DNA of 64,000 nt, from contig NC_087383.1 in assembly GCF_963675165.1 (NCBI RefSeq), positions 6,178,839-6,242,838 of the forward strand. The letters run 5' to 3'. Source of the DNA: Halichondria panicea. Lineage: Eukaryota; Porifera; Demospongiae; Suberitida; Halichondriidae. Below the pieces are notes generated by a model, which saw nothing but the letters and a program-made list of their open reading frames with translations, ran no database searches and was not told the origin of the DNA. Every line of letters begins with the position of its first letter. The first letter of the stretch is position 1. This document shows positions 45,520-53,386 of this stretch, one piece after another. A program made the position numbers and the translations under genes.

Positions 45520-45708
45520 CTAATCAGCAATCTCATGGTGTAGTGTGTGATTGAAGCTGTACATGTATACTGATGTATCTTTGTCAACCCTGAATACATA
45601 CACAGACAGGCCACCAGATATTATGTACACCTTGTAGCTGTACAAGCTCACCTTGTCGCCATTGTTCTGACCTTCCTGACCTGCCCTGAGGCAGCCAGGG
45701 ACTAGTAG
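45520..45708 (-). CDS. Possible terminal exon, unknown function
   Basis: After a CTTTCAG acceptor the minus strand is open for 62 codons to a TAG: VPGCLRAGQEGQNNGDK, then VSLYSYKVYIISGGLSVYVF, then RVDKDTSVYMYSFNH. The beta-strand-like alternation and the good acceptor suggest a real exon. An internal GTGAGC donor would shorten it to 57 nt (45652-45708). It lies between the kinase-loop and ankyrin exons, but its phase does not join either. I do not recognise the family. Confidence 0.35.
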   Translation of the reverse strand, partial: LLVPGCLRAGQEGQNNGDKVSLYSYKVYIISGGLSVYVFRVDKDTSVYMYSFNHTLHHEIAD

Positions 45709-46206
45709 CTGAAAGATAAGTGTAGCCTGATCCGCAGAGTTACTTCAGCTCAATCACAGTCTAGTCTATTGTCAGCTCAAAGTCTTTTGTCAAAGAGCTG
45801 ACACACCCACAAGCTTTGTTTACTTGATACAAGATAAGCCCTTTTTTAGCTTGCATGAGATCAATAATTAATTTTTATTAGTGCACGATCTTTACCTACA
45901 CTCAGTATTTGCATCATCCCCTAAATAAAGTAATTTTGTAGGTCTCACCAACAGAGTGTTACACATATTTACGGTATAATAATAATTATAGTGTATAATT
46001 TCCACCCACTACCAAAAATTAATAGTCATCATGATTATATCAAGAACTGCAATGAACAAACATGCATGAAAGAATAAAATAATGTATTACAAGGTTGTGA
46101 TATATACGTAGGTCACTAGTAAGCTAATAAATTGACTGCATACATGTATGTCAGAAAACAATGGATAGTGTACACAAGGAGTTGAAAGATCACATAAGCA
46201 ATCTTG

Positions 46207-46368
46207 CACCTCATGACAAAGAAATTTATACTCGTCATTCCAAAGTTAGTATGGGGCCAGGTCACACTCTTGAAGTCAAGCAGATTGTGTTCTTGTGTGT
46301 ACATCTCATACAGTTGAAGGTGTAGCTTCACCACGAGGACACTAGTCTGCCTTGTGCCTGTGTGTGGA
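46207..46368 (-). CDS. Possible exon, unknown function
   Basis: After a CACACACAG acceptor-like site the minus strand encodes VLVVKLHLQLYEMYTQEHNL and then VTWPHTNFGMTSINFFVMR, ending near AG before GTGCAAG. It looks more like coding than random sequence, but its phase does not fit the neighbouring kinase exon and no domain is recognised. Confidence 0.3.
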
Positions 46369-46875
46369 GTGTGTGTGGGTGGGGTGTTGGTGTGTGCGTG
46401 TGTGGGTGTGTGTGATAAGGATTTTAGCTGTATATAATTGTACAATGTGGGTATAGCTACGTATACTAAAATCAATCATCGATTCCTCCATCAAAAGGCA
46501 CATACATTCTTTAGCATGACATTAGACGATTACCGTACGTATATAATTATAGTGGGAAATGTTCGTCAAGTGTGTAAATTAAACTTCAAGTTTTTCAAGG
46601 GCAGAGCATTCAAACTGGGATAAACTCCCACGCACTGTTCACATGCATATCAGTGGGTGTGGTTTCCTAGAATTGAAAGGCGAATATTAAAATGCACGAA
46701 CATTATTTTCTGCTGAGCTAAATGGAGAAAATATCCCACTATACAGTATAATTTATAAAGATATACATGTAGTTATGGGAAGTCAAAGATAGGTCATACG
46801 CTCTAAATATACTCATGACCTCTGACCTCTGTATTTCAGAGTACCGAGGTCACACCCATGTAACTACGTACTGAC

Positions 46876-46983
46876 CTAGCTCTTAATGATGCCATGACCC
46901 CGCAGTAGGGTCTCAGGTCATTGTGAACAATCCCCTGACAGTGCAAGTAACAGAGAGCCTGCTGCAGTGACTGTGAGTCTGTG
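46876..46983 (-). CDS. Protein-kinase catalytic-loop exon (HND variant)
   Basis: A 108-nt exon, acceptor CACCTCACAG, donor GTCAGTACG, phase 2-2. It encodes SLQQALCYLHCQGIVHNDLR followed by PYCGVMASLRA. This matches kinase subdomains VIa-VIb: helix E (ALxYLH) then the catalytic loop, with HND where most kinases have HRD. The catalytic Asp is present, but the Arg that contacts the activation loop is Asn, and the usual Asn at the N of the loop (DLKPEN) is replaced (PYC). I found no exon with VAIK, DFG or APE, so this is a kinase fragment or pseudokinase remnant. Its phases fit the upstream exon with the transposon removed, and the downstream ankyrin exon. Confidence 0.65.
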
Positions 46984-46984
46984 C

Positions 46985-47075
46985 TGTGAGGTGTGTGTGG
47001 AGTGGGTGGGGGTGTAGTGTGTGGGGTGTGTGGGGGTGTGTGTGGAGTGTGTGGGGGTGTAGTGTGTGGAGTGGA
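46985..47075. repeat. TG/GGGTG-rich minisatellite upstream of the kinase-loop exon
   Basis: Repeats of GTGTGTGGAGTG and GTGGGGGTGTAGTG on the plus strand. In the transcript it is a C-rich pyrimidine tract that directly precedes the acceptor. Confidence 0.85.
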
Positions 47076-47294
47076 CATAAAATTACATGCACACATAAAG
47101 CTAACATTATACATGTACACAGCACGATTTTATTCAACCATCCATGTGGGTGTTAAAAGTGCTGATTCAGCACTTACTGTTTGAAAGTTTCTTGTTTGTT
47201 TTGAGCAGCCGTGAAGTAATTTTAGTGTTGCTTATGTTCACTACATACTAATAGGACATACTAAAGCTGTACAGTCATGCATGCTATATATTAC

Positions 47295-48011
47295 CAGCAG
47301 TCACCAGGGTTTCATCTAGTGGGGGGGAACCTTCCCCCCCAAATTGCTCATCTTCCTCCCCAAACCCACAAAATGTTTGTAGAATAATGACATCATCACA
47401 TTATAATACTGTATATAATTATGATGTAAAATTAATATCTACCGTAAGATTTCGATTTAAAGCGACACTTTTTAATAATTACGAAACCAGAGGTCGCTTC
47501 TTTTGGAGGTTGAATAATTACATTGAAGTCCTGGTGTCGCATGTTTAGAAGGTTGTATCTATAGTTGGAGGTAATCTACTTGCCTCGATTTCAGGCCGCT
47601 TAAAAACACCGATATCCCAGTGGGCTACAATCGAGGCTAGGGAGTGGTTACATTTAGAACACGACATTAAAAAATAATTGTCAACGCATGCAGCTGTCGC
47701 TAATTTTAGAGGTCAGAAAATTGCTAAAGTTCCTGGGTTTGGAGGGTCACCTTAAATCAAGGTCTTACAGTAACTAGATATAGTGTGATGCACTAGCATG
47801 TAATAGGGGGTGTGGTCATGGGAGTGGTCAAACATTATGTGGTGTGCGTAAACCACCCCCCCCAAACGTTTAATCCTAGATGAAACCCTGGTCACTATAC
47901 ACATACATTGAGGCATCGTCACGTGCCATAAAGCCGACACCTGTGCCCTCCTCCTCGTCACTGTGATGCTGTGTGGGAGCCTGCGTCGTCATCATTGTGT
48001 CCACAGTCAAT
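47295..48011 (-). pseudogene. Acidic exon split by a transposon
   Basis: From the acceptor CCACTAG at 48011 the minus strand reads LTVDTMMTTQAPTQHHSDEE, then EGTGVGFMARDDASMYVYSD. It is then interrupted by a 586-bp element (47305-47890). Past the element, the remaining 10 bp (47295-47304, counting one copy of the duplication) lead to a GTAATA donor. Without the insertion the exon would end in phase 2 and join the kinase-loop exon in frame. Its 5' phase does not match the exon at 48178-48257. I do not recognise the protein. Confidence 0.5.
47305..47890. mobile_element. 586-bp TIR element inserted in an exon
   Basis: The ends CAGGGTTTCATCTAG and inverse CTAGATGAAACCCTG are flanked by GTCAC at 47300-47304 and 47891-47895. 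It contains a G-run next to the left end and a C-run next to the right. A solo resemblance lies at 31859 and another near 52790. No ORF. Confidence 0.8.
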
Positions 48012-48177
48012 CTAGTGGAGGGAGGGTGGAGGGAACATTAATGGTGATATTACCAATTATGATTATGGACGTAGCCACACGAGTAGATTAAACAGACTGT
48101 GTGTGTATCTAGCTGATAGATTCTAGCAACAGTGAGTTGACAAATTGACACTTTGCCCACACACTCCACACACCCAC

Positions 48178-48257
48178 CTGTTATGTGAGGGGGTGGTCTG
48201 GAGGAGTGGAAGGTCAGGTCGATACTCTGAGTGCTGCTCAGTCCACCATAGTAGCTA
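48178..48257 (-). CDS. Exon of the PDZ-containing gene, unknown segment
   Basis: An 80-nt exon, acceptor ATCCTACAG, donor GTGGGTG. It encodes SYYGGLSSTQSIDLTFHSS and RPPPHIT. Its phase-2 start continues exon 48404-48630 exactly. Serine- and tyrosine-rich linker-like sequence; no domain recognised. Confidence 0.5.
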
Positions 48258-48403
48258 CTGTAGGATCAAATAACATTATTTAATAAAAACGTGACGATAA
48301 CCTGCTATACGTTGTTACACACCTCTCAGAGAGAAAGCTTTAAGACTGTGAACACACACACACACCCTAAACGCCCACTCACACACGCCCACACCACACA
48401 CAC

Positions 48404-48630
48404 GTCTCAGAGAGATAGCTCTCAGACTGGCTATCAGTACGCTCAGACAAGAGCACTTCCTCGTATTCAATCCTCCTCTCATTGAAGTTGCCATATATAA
48501 CACCGTCAGATGTAGGCCTCGGTTGTTGTTGCTGGGGGGTTGCAGATGATACGCCTCCGCACCACTGTCATGGTTACGCTTGACGGCAGTTACCATAGAG
48601 ACCAGCTTTGTTGCCACTGCTATCCTGAGA
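48404..48630 (-). pseudogene. Exon of the PDZ-containing gene with two in-frame stops
   Basis: A 227-nt exon, acceptor TTTCCTGCAG, donor after GAGAC. In the frame that joins its neighbours it reads SQDSSGNKAGLYGNCRQA, then TAA and, two codons on, TGA, then resumes QWCGGVSSATPQQQQPRPTS, DGVIYGNFNERRIEYEEVLL and SERTDSQSESYLSE. The coding look on both sides of the stops suggests a former single exon now broken. A different frame is open throughout but has an implausible composition. Confidence 0.5.
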
Positions 48631-48895
48631 CTGCAGGAAACAAAAGATAAAACTAACAACATCCAACATGCACAGCCGACTACCGTATTACTAGAATGTT
48701 TCAAACATACGTGTATGCGAATTTTGCGAGGGTTGATCAATTCGCAACAATAAAATCACAAAACCTACTAGTAAATACACACGATCCTTGCCAGAACACA
48801 ATAAGTTAGATAGCAAATGGTCAAATTTTTGCTAATTTGGCAGATTCGATGCACAAAATATTCTAGTAATACCTAGCTGGCATACCTCTGTTTCA

Positions 48896-49018
48896 TAGGA
48901 ATAGTCCTTTAATTGAGTCTGGTGAGCTGTAGGTCTCTCTGCTCTGAGGCTTATAGTTGGTGAATGAGGTCCTCCTCTGGGCCATGGCTTCACTCAGCGG
49001 CTCTGAGTCATGTGACAC
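48896..49018 (-). CDS. Exon of the PDZ-containing gene, frame ambiguous
   Basis: A 123-nt (41-codon) exon, acceptor CTATACAG, donor GTATGCC. It starts in phase with exon 49671-49759 (TQQSS then VSHDSEPLSEAM and RRTSFTNYKPQSRETYSS) but runs into a TGA near its end. A second frame at the 3' part (HQTQLKDYSYETE) joins the next exon. A single-base indel inside the exon would reconcile both. Confidence 0.45.
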
Positions 49019-49670
49019 CTGTATAGGGGGGGGGGTAATGTCATGTGACAAAACTCTTCTCATTGCTTGGTTGAAGTGTACAGTGAAGCGTGTCTAAAAT
49101 ACTGCCAGCTCCAAAGTCTCCATAGCATGACTGTGTTTGTGGCTGTTACATGTAGTATAGTAGACCACCCTCTATATATAGTCACTGTTGGTCTGCCCAA
49201 GGGACACCATCACTATAGAGACAGTCATATGCTTCACTACACAATATAATTGTCCCATTCCCAATCCTCCGAGGCCAGTACTACAGACTACAGAGACAGG
49301 TTTCACTATAGTACAGCTAACAATTAATTCAGAATTAGTGCTCACACAAGACCCTCCTCACTACACATACGTACAGGTACATGTCTGTAGCTAATTATAT
49401 TGTATTTATCAATGTTCAGGAGGATCCCTATATACTTATACCCTATTACAAGAATGTTTTGCGAGCATCAAACATTTGCGAACTTTGCGATGGTTGATCA
49501 ATTCGCAATAATAAAATCCGCAAAACCTAAATTAATTATTACTAGTAAATACACACGATCCTTGCCACCAGAACGCAATAGTTAGATCGCAAAGGGTCAC
49601 ATTTTCTGCTGATTTGACTCATTCGCAAAATATTCTAGTAATACGGTAGCTATATGCTCACACTCACAGA

Positions 49671-49759
49671 GGATTGCTGTGTGTTATCCTCGCAGCTGAT
49701 TGCCCTCTTTGGTTTGAGGACCGGAATGATGCTAGTACTGGCCCACGACAACCTCTTAC
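49671..49759 (-). CDS. Exon of the PDZ-containing gene
   Basis: From a TTGTAGTTAG acceptor region to a GTGAGTGTG donor. The preferred frame encodes TDSKRLSWASTSIIPVLKPK followed by RAISCEDNTQQSS and joins the next exon in phase. It does not fit the phase-2 end of the upstream exon, which is another single-base inconsistency. An alternative frame is also open, so the assignment is tentative. The acceptor position is approximate. Confidence 0.4.
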
Positions 49760-49944
49760 TGTCCGTCTAACTACAAGGAAGAGGGAACATTATAATTATA
49801 ACCGTATAGCGGGTATGGTGGAAATGTTTGTATGAACTACCAATTTAAATATTTCGCTATAACAATGTGTGTGTGTGTGTGTGCATGTGTGTGTGTGCAT
49901 GTGTGTGTGCATGTGTGTGTGCGTGTGCATGTGCTAGTCAGTAC

Positions 49945-50105
49945 CTTTCAGCAATGTTCTTTGCCGGGAGAGCTTGACCGAGGTATGACCGGTCGTTCTT
50001 GTAAGGTCGCTCAATCTCAAGCCTCAGGATGTTTTTGTGTGGCTTCATGATGTTAGAGGGCTTCTCATGTTGTATAGCCTTACGTTGTATGGCTTGGCTG
50101 TTGAC
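49945..50105 (-). CDS. Exon of the PDZ-containing gene
   Basis: A 161-nt exon, acceptor CCCCTTAG, donor GTACTGAC. It encodes VNSQAIQRKAIQHEKPSNIM, then KPHKNILRLEIERPYKNDRS and YLGQALPAKNIAE. Basic and helix-forming; it continues in phase 0 from exon 50236-50325. No known domain. A (TG)n tract lies at 49866-49930, just past the donor. Confidence 0.55.
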
Positions 50106-50235
50106 CTAAGGGGGAATAATCATGGCAAAATTATATTTCAGAAACACTTTTTTTGCATCACGATTTAGAGCTACTTTATACCTCACACAAAGAATATTTT
50201 AAGGTAAAAAATAAAACTTGAAATGGACTACTGAC

Positions 50236-50325
50236 CTTAATGATACGATCTCCGAGTTTCAGTATTAGCAGCCACGTCAGTGACTGTGCATACTGTCGAC
50301 CAATCAAATTTGAATCCAGATCAGA
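50236..50325 (-). CDS. Exon of the PDZ-containing gene
   Basis: A 90-nt exon, phase 0-0, acceptor CCCCACACAG, donor GTCAGTAG. It encodes SDLDSNLIGRQYAQSLTWLL followed by ILKLGDRIIK. The LKLGDRIIKV ending is reminiscent of the carboxylate-loop part of a PDZ fold, though this is weak. The upstream exon ends in phase 1, so the pair does not join cleanly. Confidence 0.45.
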
Positions 50326-50439
50326 CTGTGTGGGGGCGTAGGTACATATAAATTTAACCACATCAAAGGCTTGTGGTACACGATTATTGACGACATCAAA
50401 GGATTTGGATACATGATATTAACCACATCAAAGGCTTAC

Positions 50440-50584
50440 TCTCTTTGCTCGTGACGTAGAGAGAATACTCGAGTGTCTCAGTGTTGGCCACTGCCACTTG
50501 AGGAGGGGGTGGGTGGGGTACAGAGGTCACTGATTGTACGATACCCATGACGATGGGATACGCACTCTTACGCTGACGGAAGAT
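50440..50584 (-). CDS. Exon following the PDZ domain
   Basis: A 145-nt exon, acceptor CCCCTCACAG, donor GTAAGCC. It encodes IFRQRKSAYPIVMGIVQSV, then TSVPHPPPPQVAVANTETLE and YSLYVTSKE. It starts in phase 0 directly after the second PDZ exon. Proline-rich linker; no domain recognised. Confidence 0.6.
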
Positions 50585-50771
50585 CTGTGAGGGGGCGGGA
50601 CACATACACTGAAGGAAGGTGGCCATTGTTGTTAGCACTGCATGTGAGCATGCTCAACGTTAAATTAAGTTTTTAGAAAGGACGTATGTACGTGACTAAT
50701 ACAGATAGCTAAATGAAACTAGTAATCAAGTTAGTCAAAAAGAAAATTACGCAGTAAAAAACAAAGCTTAC

Positions 50772-50874
50772 AATGCTGAGGGTCCTCTTCGTCTCTTTGA
50801 CTGCCCTCACTGCCTCTCTGTGGTCGGCATTGTCCAGATTGATGCCGTTCACTGACTCTAGGATGTCTCCAACC
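50772..50874 (-). CDS. PDZ domain, second half
   Basis: A 103-nt exon, acceptor CACACACAG, donor GTAAGC. It encodes VGDILESVNGINLDNADHRE followed by AVRAVKETKRTLSI. This is the PDZ signature VGDxILxVNGxxLxxxxHxxAVxxxK, covering beta-4 to beta-6 and helix B. PDZ domains bind C-terminal peptides of partner proteins, usually at membranes or junctions. It joins the exon at 51117-51215 in phase 2. Confidence 0.8.
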
Positions 50875-51116
50875 CTGTGTGTGGGTGAGGTGTGAGTGTG
50901 TATGTGAGGTGTGGTGTGGGTGTGTGTGAGGTGTGGGGGTGGTAATTCTGAGAGCTATTGTCATCAATTAGTTTTGACATTGGACAATCTGAACACAAAT
51001 TACGTGCTCCAAAAAATAGCTACTAAATTGGCCAAATTCTAAAAAAGACGCAAAACTTTTGCTTTTGTTAAAAATGCTCGATTTCGCCATAATTGGAAAG
51101 GTCATATCTCACTCAC

Positions 51117-51215
51117 TTTATTTTATCTTCGGCAGGTCCGCCCTGATTCACCGATGAAGGTTCCAGGATTGGGCAGCTGAGGTTCATCACGCCCACCCAC
51201 CAAACTGAACCCAGC
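51117..51215 (-). pseudogene. PDZ domain, first half, with a frameshift
   Basis: A 99-nt exon, acceptor CCTCACAG, donor GTGAGTG. It starts AGFSLVGGRDEPQLPNPGTF, containing the peptide-binding loop (GFSLVGG), and ends in another frame as SSVNQGGPAEDKIK, the GGPA turn. Both halves are clearly PDZ, so one base was gained, or two were lost, between TTCATC and TCGGTG near 51162. Either the copy is inactive or the assembly has an error here. Confidence 0.7.
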
Positions 51216-51273
51216 CTGTGAGGGTGTGTGAGGTGTGAGGGTGTGTGTATGAATGAGGAGTGTGTGTGTGTGT

Positions 51274-51626
51274 TAGACTCGCTGGCCACTCCCATCATCA
51301 CTATCTTGAGGATTGGGACTGGTCAACTGCCAATCTGCGAGTTGTTCTTGTGGAATTTTAATTCGTTGCATGACATCATCTTGTGGTTTGTGCGGTTGAC
51401 CAAAGTTGCGTAACTATCAAGTGAATGTGGGTTATGTCCCGTGGTTTATCTAACACAACATAAGACCCAGCCCAACTACAACAAATTACGTGGGCGAAAT
51501 ATGTCACATGACATTGCTTCTGCACTGTGATTGGTCATTACCGATTTCGGTAATGAGAACAACTCGCAGATTGGCAGTTGACCAGTCTCAATCCTCAAGA
51601 TAGTGATGATGGGAGTGGCCAGCGAG

Positions 51627-51630
<4 letters not shown>
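51274..51630. repeat. Intronic inverted repeat with 75-bp arms
   Basis: Arms 51274-51348 and 51556-51630 are near-perfect inverses (TAGACTCGCTGGCCACTCCC.. with ..GGGAGTGGCCAGCGAGTCTA). It fills most of the intron between exon 51686-51755 and the first PDZ exon. It is a likely foldback or miniature element. Confidence 0.85.
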
Positions 51631-51677
<47 letters not shown>

Positions 51678-51685
51678 ATACGCAC

Positions 51686-51755
51686 ATCGTCCCAATTGAC
51701 CGGCCACTTCTGCTCAGTGACCCTCTCCAGTGTTTTAGAGTGCTCCTCCACCAAC
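51686..51755 (-). CDS. Exon upstream of the PDZ domain
   Basis: A 70-nt exon, acceptor GTGTGCAG, donor GTGCGTATG. It encodes LVEEHSKTLERVTEQKWPVN followed by WDD and ends in phase 0, matching the first PDZ exon. It does not match the phase of the start exon at 53242-53386, so another exon probably lies between. A (TG)n tract begins just past the donor. Confidence 0.55.
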
Positions 51756-51949
51756 CTGCACACACAATAATAGCAACCTAGATAATTATTTCTAAACTAG
51801 TGTTCAAGCTGGCGCTGTGCTAATGCCTCTCGCCATGTTTTTGCTTTCGCTGAAAAGTATTAGAGTGTTATATTAGTTTCTATAATGAATTTTATATTAA
51901 AGTTAGCTTATCTATATAAAGTCACTGAGAAGAAAAGACTTATTTACAT

Positions 51950-52574
51950 GCATCTATTGTTGTATTATGTGGCTTACTAGGACCTCAAGAAAGAAGAAAA
52001 TTGATTCTTCCAAGATCTGTAGTTCAGTGTATATAATATCTAAGAAGAAAAGACCTGTGTACATGCATATTGTTATCTATATTGTTATAATGGTAGTGTT
52101 TTGTGGCTTACCAGGCCTTCAAGACAAAGATGATTCTGCCAGGAGGATCTGGATCTGGATCTTGGATATTATTATTTTCTCACACGTGGGGAATGAGCGC
52201 GCATGCGCATTACATACACAGGAATAATTAAAGGGTGTGTCCAAAGAGATCAATTTCACAAATGGCTACTGCTAGCTAGCTGTTTTAACAGATATTTTCT
52301 GAGTATTGTAGCTAACAAAAAGCTAGCGCTTTAGTGCAAGGCTAACTCATATGTTGAATAGAAAGTTTGTGCGGACAGATGATGCTATGAAAGATTCTGA
52401 AGAGACTGCAACAGCCTTCAATGTGAGTCAAACTAGCCATAACTCGAGAAAGAAGCTTTAGTTTGCAAATCCACGAATCAAAATCCAAGAGAAGGTGGCT
52501 AGAAGCCTATATAGAAGCTGTTAGTTTTCGTCGCATTGCAACCGTTGAGCAGTTACAGCTGGAACAGACACACA

Positions 52575-52618
<44 letters not shown>

Positions 52619-52660
52619 CAGCTTTACCGTATCCCTCGTGCGGCTACGCCTCGAGGCATA
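51950..52660. repeat. Composite repeat, inverted copy F3
   Basis: The reverse complement matches 38460-38642 joined directly to 39160-39480, giving the uninterrupted form of the site (AGTTTGACTCACATTG) that is occupied in F1 and F2. It includes a (CA)n tract at 52568-52617. Confidence 0.7.
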
Positions 52661-52880
52661 ACAAGCGATGCAGTTTCCAGCCATGCAACTAGTGTATAAA
52701 CTTATTTTAATTCTTATACACATTTTTTAAGGAGAAAAATCATGACATGATTAATCTCTCAGATTTATAGGGGGAATCCCTCCCCTCTCTATGAAACCCT
52801 GCCCAATAGTTACACCTAACAGAGACAAAGTCAATTCTCTTTATCAGAGTATATCTAAATCAGCAGAGTTGTGCACTCAC

Positions 52881-53085
52881 CTTTCTTGATGATGACTAGC
52901 ACACTCAGGTTGCTGTCCACTATGCAGCCTCTCACTGACTTGCGTTTCCTCTCTCCAGTGCGTCTGGGTCTGTAACAACTGTGCCCCTTCTTGAGGAGGA
53001 GCTTAACACGGCCATTAGTGAGGACACCTTGCTTCATGGGGAATTAGCCCTGCTTGTCATTGCCACCGCTGATACAAACATAGCC
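52881..53085 (-). pseudogene. rps6: Ribosomal protein eS6 exon fragment
   Basis: From an acceptor-like CACACACAG the minus strand encodes GYVCISGGNDKQG, a TAA stop, then [40 protein letters not shown] and [15 protein letters not shown] before a GTGAGTGC donor. The match to eS6, a small-subunit ribosomal protein, is unmistakable. Against conserved eS6 it has an extra in-frame TAA, lacks one residue in GYVVRISGG and lacks two in SVLNLVIVKK. No other eS6 exons are nearby. It keeps splice sites, so it arose by genomic duplication, not by reverse transcription, and sits inside an intron of the PDZ gene on the same strand. Confidence 0.85.
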
Positions 53086-53241
53086 CTGTGTGTGTGTGTG
53101 TGCGTGTGTGTGTACGATATTACAGATGCCCAAATAGAGGGAGGTTAGATCATGTGATTGGTCTAATCCCCACTTATCCCTGGTAGGGGGGCATTAGTTT
53201 GACAAGTGCATTCATTATGTACTACTGAGATAATTGTTTAC

Positions 53242-53386
53242 CTCTCCACTGTTGTATAAAGTCCACAGGACGACCTTTGAACCTCCTCCTGGTATTAATT
53301 TTGCGACAACCATACTTATTTCCCGAGCCTTCGTCCTCCAGCCAGTTGTCATCACTTCGTTCAAAGCGTTTCTTTCCGCTTGTCAT
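53242..53386 (-). CDS. Start exon of the minus-strand PDZ-containing gene
   Basis: An ATG at 53386 opens a 145-nt exon: TSGKKRFERSDDNWLEDEG, then SGNKYGCRKINTRRRFKGRP and VDFIQQWR, ending at a GTAAACA donor in phase 1. It is the only upstream start exon found for the downstream PDZ exons on this strand; linking them is inference. The sequence is basic and hydrophilic with no domain I recognise. No clear promoter motif is seen upstream. Confidence 0.5.

Noticed and set aside
48315-48740. 141-codon minus ORF
   Set aside because: It overlaps the exon at 48404-48630 but in a frame with implausible composition, and it runs through intron and CA repeat at both ends.
52881-53085. A functional ribosomal protein eS6 gene
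   Set aside because: In-frame TAA, two small deletions and no other eS6 exons around it.
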